A stretch of 13,082 nucleotides of DNA from JBGPIT01 sp041485125 (GTDB lineage: Bacteria; Desulfobacterota; Binatia; UTPRO1). Under the pieces are notes generated by a model. The model saw only the letters and a list, made by a program, of their open reading frames with translations. It searched no databases and was not told the DNA's origin. A program made the translations under genes and the position numbers. Each line of letters starts with the position of its first letter. Within the stretch, counting starts at the first letter, position 1. The stretch is from assembly GCA_041485125.1 (NCBI GenBank), contig JBGPIT010000105.1, forward strand, positions 1 to 13,082. Reading direction: 5' to 3'. Shown piece after piece: positions 1 to 6,642 of this stretch.

Positions 1-2
1 AG

Positions 3-1013
3 ATCTTCTACAAGAACACGGGCGTCCGAAACGCCGGCATCCCCACCAACGGCAGCACGACCTCACGTACGCTGAAGATCGTCGAGGACGTGCTCAAGTC
101 GTGCCCCGACCTCGACTTCGGTATCGACGTGTCGCTCGACGGCGTCGGCGCGCTGCACGACGAGATCCGCGTCTTCCCCGGTCTCTTCGAGCGCTCGGTG
201 CAGACCTACAAGGAGCTGAAGAAGCTCTCGAAGCACTACCCGAAGCTCAACGTGAACATCGAGACCACGGTGTCGTCGCACAACGACAAGCACCTGATGG
301 AAAACTACGAGTACTTCAAGAACGAGCTCCAGGTGGACAACGTCTTCACGCTCCTCACCCGCGGCAGTCCGAAGGAGTCGATCGCGAAGTTCTTCGACGT
401 GAAGCTCTACGAGGAGTACGCCGCGGTCATCGAGAAAGAGATGAAGAGCGGCGCGCTCACCGGCTACGACACCTTCCCCTTCGCCGACATCATCAACGCC
501 AAGCGTATCGTCCGGCACCGCCTGATCGCCGAGATCGCGAAGACCAACACCTACCAGATCCCGTGCTACGCCGGCAGCCTCGGCGCCTGCATGTTCGCGA
601 ACGGCGACATCTATCCGTGCGAGCTCCTGATCGATCGCAAGCTCGGCAACGTCCGCGAGAACGACTACGACTTCAAGAAGATCTGGTACGGCAAGAAGGC
701 CGACGAGGCGCGGAAGTTCATCAAAGAGACGAAGTGCTTCTGCACCTACGAGTGCTTCCTCACCGTCAACATCCTGTTCAACCCCCGCATGATGCCCAAG
801 GTCCTGAAGGAGTGGGGTGCGCTCAAGCTCCGCCGCGCGATGCGCAAGCTCACCGGCAGTCACCAGCCGTCCCTCGCCCGGCCCGCCGCGGGCCACGGCG
901 AAGGCTGCATGAACACCGCCATCCAAGCCCACAACCAGAAGGTGCTGAACGGCACCGCCCAGCACGCCAACGGCGTCGCCAAGCCGTCGTCCGACGTCGA
1001 GGCGCGCGTCTGA
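3..1013 (+). CDS. Radical SAM/SPASM-type enzyme, 5'-truncated by the window edge
   Basis: The frame is open from the first bases, so the start and the radical SAM CxxxCxxC cluster motif lie outside the window. What remains is about 336 residues. Near the beginning an IPTNGS stretch matches the segment after the second core strand of radical SAM barrels, and FGIDVSLDGVG matches the following strand and loop. The C-terminal half has six cysteines at fragment residues 188, 196, 206, 245, 247 and 251, with NGDIYPCELL before the third. This is the layout of a SPASM/Twitch domain that binds auxiliary Fe-S clusters. Such enzymes modify peptides, sugars or lipids by radical chemistry; the substrate cannot be read from the sequence. 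After the last cysteine there are about 85 residues, ending in a polar, low-complexity tail of roughly 50 residues unlike the conserved core. Placement just before a glycosyltransferase run suggests, but does not prove, a role in surface-molecule modification. Confidence 0.88.
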   Translation: MFYKNTGVRNAGIPTNGSTTSRTLKIVEDVLKSCPDLDFGIDVSLDGVGALHDEIRVFPGLFERSVQTYKELKKLSKHYPKLNVNIETTVSSHNDKHLMENYEYFKNELQVDNVFTLLTRGSPKESIAKFFDVKLYEEYAAVIEKEMKSGALTGYDTFPFADIINAKRIVRHRLIAEIAKTNTYQIPCYAGSLGACMFANGDIYPCELLIDRKLGNVRENDYDFKKIWYGKKADEARKFIKETKCFCTYECFLTVNILFNPRMMPKVLKEWGALKLRRAMRKLTGSHQPSLARPAAGHGEGCMNTAIQAHNQKVLNGTAQHANGVAKPSSDVEARV

Positions 1014-1025
1014 CGTGAACGAACC

Positions 1026-1055
1026 CGGTGCGGCGGCGCACGCGTCGCCGCACCG
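1026..1055 (+). terminator. Strong GC hairpin after the radical SAM gene, possible terminator
   Basis: A 13-bp stem with one G-T wobble encloses the tetraloop CACG, starting 12 nt after the stop codon of the radical SAM gene. The stem is almost all G-C. No run of T follows, so it is not a textbook intrinsic terminator; it may act as a terminator, an RNA-stability element, or a weak transcription barrier between this gene and the glycan cluster. Confidence 0.45.
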
Positions 1056-1144
1056 ACGACACACGCAGAGCCGCCGCGTGTCGTCTCCGTGCTCAATACT
1101 CGACTCGCCGGCCCGCCCACGGCCGGCCTAACTGGAGGCCCCAC

Positions 1145-1912
1145 ATGTACCGAGGCAAGCGTATCTCCGTCGTCATCCCGTGCCACAACGAGGAAGATGG
1201 CATCGCGGCCGTTCTCGACCAGATGCCGCCGATCGTCGACGAGGTGGTGGTGGTGGACAACTGCTCGACCGACAACACGGCGAAGGTCGCCACCGAGCGC
1301 GGCGCCCGCGTCGTGCCGGAGAAGCGTAAAGGGTACGGCTTCGCGCACAAGAGCGGCTACGCGGCGGCGCGCGGCGACATCATCATCACGATGGACGGCG
1401 ACGGCACGTATCCGCCCGACAGTGTCCCACTGCTGCTCTACGTGATGCTCGAGGAGAAGGTCGACTTCATCACCGCACGGCGGTGGTACTCGAAGAACGG
1501 CGAGACCAAGAGCCCGATCCGGCTTCTCGGCAACGCCATCCTCTCGGGCGCGATGATGTGCCTCTATTTTCGCTTCATCATCGACTCGCAGTCCGGTATG
1601 TGGGTCTTCAAGAAAGAGATCCTCGAGGATCTCGATCTCACCAGCGACGGCATGGCGCTGTCGGAGGAGATCAAGATCGAGGCCTTCACCCACCCGTCGA
1701 TCCGCGCGATCGAGATGCCGATCTACTACGGCGAGCGCATCGGCATATCGAAGCTGAACATCTGGCGTGACGGCCTCTACAACCTCTTCTTCTTGTTCAA
1801 GAAGCGCTTCATGCTGCGTAAGAAGCAGCCGCGCCTGCGCGCGGTCGAGCCGCTCCGTCCGGCCGCCGAGATCGAGGTGCCGGCCGAGCGTCGCGCCGGG
1901 GGCTTGCGCTAA
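1145..1912 (+). CDS. Glycosyltransferase family 2, dolichyl-phosphate-sugar-synthase-like
   Basis: This 255-residue protein is a GT-A fold, inverting GT2 transferase. The N-terminus has the nucleotide-binding strand VVIPCHNEEDGI and then VDNCSTDNT. The metal-binding DxD motif is D84-G-D86 within MDGDGTYPPD. DSQSGMWVF (from residue 147) and SEEIKIEA (from 173) match the acceptor-side and catalytic-base regions of DPM1/DPG-synthase-like members. There are no C-terminal membrane helices, only an amphipathic, basic segment (LFFLFKKRFMLRKK) that could sit on the membrane, followed by an Arg/Glu-rich tail. The likely reaction is transfer of a hexose from a sugar nucleotide to a polyprenyl phosphate, which would feed the GT-C enzyme downstream (inference). 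The start was chosen because GGAGG at 1134-1138 lies 6 nt before this ATG; an open extension upstream is Arg-rich and has no family similarity. Confidence 0.92.
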   Translation: MYRGKRISVVIPCHNEEDGIAAVLDQMPPIVDEVVVVDNCSTDNTAKVATERGARVVPEKRKGYGFAHKSGYAAARGDIIITMDGDGTYPPDSVPLLLYVMLEEKVDFITARRWYSKNGETKSPIRLLGNAILSGAMMCLYFRFIIDSQSGMWVFKKEILEDLDLTSDGMALSEEIKIEAFTHPSIRAIEMPIYYGERIGISKLNIWRDGLYNLFFLFKKRFMLRKKQPRLRAVEPLRPAAEIEVPAERRAGGLR

Positions 1913-1917
1913 GGCGC

Positions 1918-2526
1918 GTGTCGCTTCCGATTGCGCATGGGACCGTCGGCTACGTCCTGCATCGACTGGACGGCCGGCGGACGCGGTTCGCGGGGTGGGA
2001 ACGGGTGCTCGCCTTCATGGCGATCGCGAATCTTCCCGACGTCGATTTTCTGTTCGGCTTCGTCCTCGGCCGTCCGGGTGAGTTCCACCGCGGCATCACC
2101 CACACCGTGCTCGCTGCGGTGGTCTTCGGCATACTAGCCGGCGCGTTCTGTCGCTGGCGTTTCAAGGATCGCTTGCTGCCGGCGATGCTCATGTTCGCCG
2201 CGGTCTACGCCTCGCATCTCCTGCTCGACGCGCTGACGATCGATGAGCGCGGTCCCGCTGGGGCGCAGTTCTTCTGGCCGTTCTCCGACGGCTACTACAT
2301 CATGCCGTTCACGATCTTCACCGAGATCATCATCGACGGCAGCTCGCGGACCGGGTTCCTCGCGACCGTGTTCGCGTGGCAAAGCGTCGTCGTCCTCGCA
2401 CGTGAGACGGTGATCGCGGCCGTCTTGCTCACCGGCGTGGACGTGCTCTGGCCGTGGCTCAGCGGCGCACGCGAGCGCGCTCTCGCCCTCGCGCTCCGCG
2501 CCGAGAGCGAGGAGGATCTCGCCTGA
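1918..2526 (+). CDS. YdjM-like membrane-bound metal-dependent hydrolase (PF04307/DUF457 type)
   Basis: This 202-residue integral membrane protein begins at GTG, 5 nt after the glycosyltransferase stop. It shows the motif series of the YdjM/DUF457 family: PIAH at the N-terminus, LPDVDF (residues about 40-45), FHRGITHT (about 60-67), HLLLDAL (about 101-107) and FWPFSDGYY (about 121-129). The His and Asp residues in these motifs are the presumed metal ligands. Hydrophobic stretches suggest four or five membrane segments, and the Arg/Glu-rich C-terminus is probably cytoplasmic. The family is named hydrolase on motif grounds; its true substrate is poorly established. Its lodging between a GT2 and a membrane methyltransferase suggests work on a lipid or lipid-linked intermediate, which is inference. 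The gene end carries the ribosome binding site of the next gene. Confidence 0.82.
   Translation: MSLPIAHGTVGYVLHRLDGRRTRFAGWERVLAFMAIANLPDVDFLFGFVLGRPGEFHRGITHTVLAAVVFGILAGAFCRWRFKDRLLPAMLMFAAVYASHLLLDALTIDERGPAGAQFFWPFSDGYYIMPFTIFTEIIIDGSSRTGFLATVFAWQSVVVLARETVIAAVLLTGVDVLWPWLSGARERALALALRAESEEDLA
2509..2516 (+). promoter_or_regulatory. Ribosome binding site that supports a CTG start at 2523
   Basis: GAGGAGGA lies inside the 3' end of the YdjM-like gene and ends 6 nt before CTG at 2523, which itself overlaps the TGA stop (CTGA). No ATG, GTG or TTG in the methyltransferase frame is comparably placed. The only upstream alternative, GTG at 2454, would add an Arg-rich N-terminus with no family similarity. 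Confidence 0.55.
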
Positions 2527-3083
2527 GCAGTCTCTGGCCGCTCGGCGTCTACCTGGTCCTCCTCGCCGCACTCTTCGTCCGCTTCCAGTCGCCCGACGCC
2601 GTCCGCGTTCCCCGCCCGCTCGAGCCAACGCTCGACGAGCTGCGGGTCGTGCGCCGCCACCACCGGGTCTTCTACGCGATCCTGCTGGCGGCGCTCGCCG
2701 AGTGGATCCTGCGCGGGCGGCCGCACGGCATGCTCCAGCTTCTCGGTGCCGCCGTCTTTCTCGCGGGTGTCGTCGGCTACCGGAATGCCGGACGGGCACT
2801 CGGCGAGCAGCTGAGCCCCCTCGTCAATCCCCGCGAGCCCACCCTGGTCATCGAGACCGGCCCGTATCGTCGCGTCCGCCACCCGATGTACCGGGCGGAG
2901 CTGGCGATGGCGCTCGGCGCGCCGCTCACGCTCGGCGCCTGCGTGACCTTGCTGCTGACGGGCGTCTTCGCGGCCCTCGTGCTCTATCGGATGGGACTCG
3001 AAGAGCGCGCGCTCGCGGCGCGAGCCGAGTCGTACCGGCACTACGCGGCGCGCACGAAGCGACTCTTTCCTCGCTTGTACTGA
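2523..3083 (+). CDS. Isoprenylcysteine carboxyl methyltransferase-like (ICMT/PEMT) membrane protein
   Basis: From the CTG start this is a 186-residue membrane protein. The diagnostic C-terminal part of the ICMT/phospholipid-methyltransferase families is clear: ETGPYRRVRHPMYR (G113 to about R124) followed by a hydrophobic pair of helices, then the EE pair at 160-161 and ESYRHYAARTKRLFPRLY at the end. In this family these parts build the S-adenosylmethionine pocket at the membrane face. The N-terminal half contributes two or three more hydrophobic segments. Bacterial members methylate small hydrophobic or lipid acceptors; there are no prenyl-CaaX proteins to suggest the eukaryotic reaction. In this cluster a lipid carrier or a glycan-lipid acceptor is a reasonable guess. 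The gene probably starts at CTG overlapping the upstream stop, with GAGGAGGA 6 nt before it; if GTG at 2454 is used instead, 23 residues are added. Confidence 0.83.
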   Translation: MSSLWPLGVYLVLLAALFVRFQSPDAVRVPRPLEPTLDELRVVRRHHRVFYAILLAALAEWILRGRPHGMLQLLGAAVFLAGVVGYRNAGRALGEQLSPLVNPREPTLVIETGPYRRVRHPMYRAELAMALGAPLTLGACVTLLLTGVFAALVLYRMGLEERALAARAESYRHYAARTKRLFPRLY

Positions 3084-3085
3084 AC

Positions 3086-3256
3086 ATGCACGACACCCAA
3101 TCCACCGCCGCCGCAACGCGCGCGCACGAAGACGTTCAGCCGTTCGGCCGTGACACGCGTCGCGCGCTGGCGCCGCTGAACAAGATCGGCGTCGTCGCGT
3201 TGCTTGCGTGGGCAGCGTTTGTCTACGCGTCGTACCTGCTTGGTCTGCGGGGATGA
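3086..3256 (+). CDS. Small protein, 56 aa, with one C-terminal membrane segment
   Basis: This short gene fills the gap between the methyltransferase and the GT-C enzyme exactly. Its ATG is 2 nt after the upstream TGA, and its own TGA overlaps the next ATG (ATGA at 3253-3256). No clear Shine-Dalgarno sequence precedes it, so translation would rely on coupling. The first 31 residues are polar with several Arg and His. The rest, about NKIGVVALLAWAAFVYASYL, is a single hydrophobic helix running to the C-terminus, giving a tail-anchored or N-in topology. I recognise no family. The position suggests an accessory subunit of the GT-C enzyme or methyltransferase. The neat junctions and membrane helix favour a real gene over chance; conservation in relatives would decide. 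Confidence 0.6.
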   Translation: MHDTQSTAAATRAHEDVQPFGRDTRRALAPLNKIGVVALLAWAAFVYASYLLGLRG

Positions 3257-5178
3257 TCGATCTCGGGGTTCTCGCGGCGATCCTGCTTGTGGCGCTCGGG
3301 GCGGGGCGGCGGATGCTGAGGGCGGTGCCGTTTCCGCATCTGCTCGAGGAGGCGATCTTCGCGATCGCGCTCGGGCTCGGGCTGCTGGCGTACGCGACCT
3401 TGGCACTCGGTGTCGCCGGCGTTCTCGGTGCGCCCGCGTTGATGCTGCTGCTGGCGCTCGCTGGCTGGTACGGCCGCCGAGAGATGCGCAGCTCGCTCGC
3501 GCTCGCGGCGCGCGGATTCCGGCGCTGGCGGGACTCACAGCCGACGTGGACGGAGATCGCGGCGGTGGCGCTCGGCCTCGGGTTGCTGGCGGCGGAGCTC
3601 GTCATGATCGCGGCGCCGCCGGTCGGCGGGGATCAGACGAAGTACCAGCTGGTCTATCCGCGCCTCTTCGCGGAGGCGCACCGACTGGTCGCGACCCCGT
3701 GGAGCTTCTGGGGGTACATGCAGTACCTCGGGAACATGCTCTTCGCGGCCGCGTTCGCGCTGCGTGGCGACGTCCTGGCGCGGCTCTTCAATGCCACTTT
3801 CGGCGTGCTCTGCACGCTTGCGATCTTCGCGACCGGGCGGCGCTGGTTCGCGCGCGGCGTCGGCATCTGGGCCGCGTTGCTGTTCGCGACCATGCCGTTC
3901 ACCACGACGCTCATGGTGCGGGCGTGGGTCGAGTTCGCGCTCACTCTCTACGTCGTCCTGGCGGTGCTCGCGGTGATGAGCTGGCGCGAGACCGGCTCGC
4001 GCGCGTGGCTCGTGCTCGGTGGCGTGATGGCGGGCTTTGCCGGCGGCACCAAGCTCATGGGTGTCCTCGCGGCGGCGCTCCTCGGCATCGTGATCGGCGT
4101 CGAGCTGCTGCGACGACAGGGCAGGGCCGCACTCGCGCCCGCGCTGCGGACCGTCGTCGCTTTCGGCCTGATCGCGGCGGTGTGCGCGGCGCCATGCTAT
4201 CTCCGCAACGCGGTCGCGACCGGCAATCCGATCTTCCCATTCGGCTACGGCGTCTTCGGCGGGCGGAACTGGAACGCCGAGGCCGCGCGCTCGCTCGATG
4301 GTTACTACGCCGCCTACCGCGACACCCAAGCGCAGAAGCGCGGCGCCAGCGCGTACGCGTCGGTGCTCGAGACGATGCGGTTCCCTTGGGACGTGACGAT
4401 GGCGCCGCAATCGTTCGAGGAGACGGCGCGCTTCGCCTACGACCTCGGCCCGTTCCTGCTCGCGTTCGCGCCCGGCGCGTTGCTCCTGACGTCGAACCCG
4501 CGCGTCGCGATCATGACCGCGTTCGCGCTCGGCTATGCCGCGATCGTCGCGTTCGGCATGTGGGCGCATCCCCGCTATGTGCATCCCGCCGTGCCGCTCT
4601 TGCTCGTCGCCACCGTGATGGTGCTGCACACGCTGCGCGCCCGCGGTCCGTGGGTGAGCCGCGCGGTCACCGCTGCGCTCGCCGCGACGGTCCTCGTCCA
4701 CACCGCACTGTCGCTGCGCGTCCTCCAACCGCTCTTTCCCGCGAGCGCGCGGGTGGCGGCCGGCTCGCTGTCGCGCGACGACTACCTACGGCGCTACGAG
4801 AGCCCTTATCCGCTATGGTCGGCGGCCAACACTCAAGTGCCTCCAGATGAGACCGTGCTCGTGCTCGGAATGATCCCACACCCCTACCATCTCCGTCGGC
4901 CCTTCGTCCTCGCGAGCCCGCTCGAGCAGGCCGCGATCGACTATCGGCACATCAGCAACGTCGACGAGCTCGTCGCCGCGCTGGCGCCGTTCCATCCGAC
5001 GTGGGTGGCATGGGAGCGCTCGCCCGAGAAGGCCGGCGCGAATCCCCTCGGCACCCGCGTGACGGAGCTCTGGGAGCAGCTGGTTGCGCGCGCCGAGAAG
5101 GTCGCGGACACTCCGGCAGGATCGCTCTACCGACTGAAGCCGGCCGTCGCGGCCGGGGAAGGGCGATCACCGGCATGA
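3253..5178 (+). CDS. GT-C fold membrane glycosyltransferase (PMT/ArnT-like, GT39 type)
   Basis: This 641-residue polytopic protein has many hydrophobic helices over its first two thirds (about 10-12 segments) and a soluble C-terminal part of about 150 residues. It starts with helix segments LGVLAAILLVAL and LLEEAIFAIALGLGLL. The first large loop has the acidic motif GGDQTKYQ (D127, Y131), equivalent to the catalytic Asp loop of PMT_2/ArnT-type enzymes (D-x-x-x-Y-H/Q). Later features are GGTKLMG and the ATGNPIFPFGYG loop, common in this superfamily. Members use polyprenyl-phosphate sugars on the outer face of the inner membrane to glycosylate lipids or proteins. The ATG at 3253 overlaps the stop of the small protein before it, and an upstream GTG extension is less likely. 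The gene end overlaps the flippase start. Donor and acceptor are unknown. Confidence 0.85.
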   Translation: MIDLGVLAAILLVALGAGRRMLRAVPFPHLLEEAIFAIALGLGLLAYATLALGVAGVLGAPALMLLLALAGWYGRREMRSSLALAARGFRRWRDSQPTWTEIAAVALGLGLLAAELVMIAAPPVGGDQTKYQLVYPRLFAEAHRLVATPWSFWGYMQYLGNMLFAAAFALRGDVLARLFNATFGVLCTLAIFATGRRWFARGVGIWAALLFATMPFTTTLMVRAWVEFALTLYVVLAVLAVMSWRETGSRAWLVLGGVMAGFAGGTKLMGVLAAALLGIVIGVELLRRQGRAALAPALRTVVAFGLIAAVCAAPCYLRNAVATGNPIFPFGYGVFGGRNWNAEAARSLDGYYAAYRDTQAQKRGASAYASVLETMRFPWDVTMAPQSFEETARFAYDLGPFLLAFAPGALLLTSNPRVAIMTAFALGYAAIVAFGMWAHPRYVHPAVPLLLVATVMVLHTLRARGPWVSRAVTAALAATVLVHTALSLRVLQPLFPASARVAAGSLSRDDYLRRYESPYPLWSAANTQVPPDETVLVLGMIPHPYHLRRPFVLASPLEQAAIDYRHISNVDELVAALAPFHPTWVAWERSPEKAGANPLGTRVTELWEQLVARAEKVADTPAGSLYRLKPAVAAGEGRSPA

Positions 5179-6536
5179 AGACCGCTGCCACGAAATCACC
5201 GCGCACGAGCTCGCACATGTTGCTCGACATCGCCGGGCTGATCGGCTCGCGCGCGATGCTCGTCGTGTTCGGTCTCGGCACCGGCATCATCACCGCGCGT
5301 CTGCTCGGTCCGCACGACCGCGGCGTGTTCACCGTCCTGTTGCTCTTGCCGCAGACACTGGTGAACTTCGCGAAGATGGGCGTCGCGCAAGCGAACGTCT
5401 ACTACATCCGCAAGCGCGGCGCCTCGATCAGCACGGTCGCGTCGAATGCCTTGGTGCTGACCGTCGCCGTCGCGGTTTTGGTCTTTCTGTTCTGCCTCTT
5501 CGGCGGTCAGTGGGTGCTCCAGCCATTCACCAAGGGCGCCGACACGCCGTCGATCTGGCTCGCGCTCACGATGGTGCCGTTCTTCCTGATCGAGAGCTAC
5601 TTCCTCGCGATCTTGCAGGCGGTCGAGCAGTTCCGTGCCTACAACATGCAGTCCGTCTACAAGGCGGTCTTCAGCTTCGTGACCATCGCGGTCGCGCTCT
5701 TGGCGGTTCGCGGCGGGCTGTGGGCGGCGCTGGTCTCGCAGGCGGTCGTGATCGCCGGTGCCAATCTCTGGCTCCTCTACCAGGTACGCCAGGTCGCGCC
5801 GTACGGTTTCCGCTGGGACTCGGCGGTCGGGCGGGGCACGCTCGAGTTCGGCGCCAAGTCGTATCTGCAGACGCTCGCCGCCCATCTGCACTACCGTATC
5901 GACGTCTACATGATCGCGTACTTCCTCGATCCGACGCAGGTCGCGTTCTACTCGATCGCCGTCAACATGACGAATCCCATTCTGCAGATCCCGGACGCGA
6001 TCGGCACGGTGATCTTTCCCAAGCTGGCGGGATCGAACGACCGCGATGCGCACACGCGGACGGCGGTCACCTGCCGGCACACGTTGTTCGCGACGGTGCT
6101 CGCCGCCGTCTTCTACGCCGTGGTCGGCAGCCAGCTGCTGACGCTCGCGTACGGCAACCGCTATGCGCCGGCGATCCCGCCGATGTTGGTGATGCTCCCC
6201 GGGATCATCATGATCTCGTTCTACCAAATCCTGACCCGCAACTTCACCAGCCGGAATCGTCAGCAAATCAACATCATCTCCGCGGGCTCGGCGCTCGCTC
6301 TCAACTTCGCGCTGAACGCCGTTCTCATTCCTCGCATCGGCATCGTCGGGGCGGCGCTCTCGACGGCGATCTCGTACTCGGTCGCCGCCCTCATCCTGCT
6401 CTTCGTGTTCGTGCGCGAGTCGGGGGGTACTTTGCGCGAGACGATCATGATTCGCGCCGCCGATCTGGCCTCGTATCCACGCATGGTCATGGCCGCCGGC
6501 GCGCGCCTTCGCGGTGCCGACAGCGCGGCGAAATAG
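5175..6536 (+). CDS. Lipid-linked oligosaccharide flippase, MOP superfamily (Wzx/MurJ-like)
   Basis: This 453-residue protein has about 12 to 14 membrane segments and the organisation of polysaccharide-biosynthesis flippases. The first helix pair contains LIGSRAMLVVFGLGTGIITARLLGP, the usual first-helix signature (G-x-x-x-x-x-x-R-L-L-G-P), shown here only to its known length in part: the key end is ITARLLGPHDRGVF. Mid-protein AKSYLQTLAAHLHYRIDVYM corresponds to the second-half start, where the family typically has a helix followed by an Arg-Asp pair. A C-terminal hydrophobic domain (about residues 370-425) and a short basic tail follow. It should move undecaprenyl-linked glycan units across the inner membrane. 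ATG at 5175 overlaps the GT-C stop codon (ATGA), with GGGGAAGGG upstream, and is preferred over an upstream in-frame extension that is Arg/Gly-rich. It is the last gene of the coupled run. Confidence 0.9.
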   Translation: MKTAATKSPRTSSHMLLDIAGLIGSRAMLVVFGLGTGIITARLLGPHDRGVFTVLLLLPQTLVNFAKMGVAQANVYYIRKRGASISTVASNALVLTVAVAVLVFLFCLFGGQWVLQPFTKGADTPSIWLALTMVPFFLIESYFLAILQAVEQFRAYNMQSVYKAVFSFVTIAVALLAVRGGLWAALVSQAVVIAGANLWLLYQVRQVAPYGFRWDSAVGRGTLEFGAKSYLQTLAAHLHYRIDVYMIAYFLDPTQVAFYSIAVNMTNPILQIPDAIGTVIFPKLAGSNDRDAHTRTAVTCRHTLFATVLAAVFYAVVGSQLLTLAYGNRYAPAIPPMLVMLPGIIMISFYQILTRNFTSRNRQQINIISAGSALALNFALNAVLIPRIGIVGAALSTAISYSVAALILLFVFVRESGGTLRETIMIRAADLASYPRMVMAAGARLRGADSAAK

Positions 6537-6540
6537 TGCG

Positions 6541-6569
6541 TTGCGGGTGCCGCCAAAAGCATTTATCGT
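6541..6569 (+). promoter_or_regulatory. Possible sigma70-type promoter in the gap before the phosphodiesterase gene
   Basis: In the 106-nt gap after the flippase, TTGCGG (6541-6546) and TATCGT (6564-6569) are separated by 17 nt, with a local AT-richer stretch (aaaagcatttatc) between them. Each hexamer matches the consensus only partly, so this is a weak prediction. It would let the phosphodiesterase-GTPase-peptide genes and wbpA be transcribed independently of the upstream run. Confidence 0.3.
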
Positions 6570-6642
6570 TCCTGACACTCCGCGCACCTGCCGCTGCCTC
6601 GCTTGATCCCCCTGCGGGACTCGAAACGGAGGATCGTTCGCG

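Noticed and set aside
3204..4850. A long + strand frame overlapping the GT-C gene in another phase
   Set aside because: The translation is Arg/Ala-rich without hydrophobic patterning, while the alternative phase gives a clear polytopic membrane protein with a GT-C motif.
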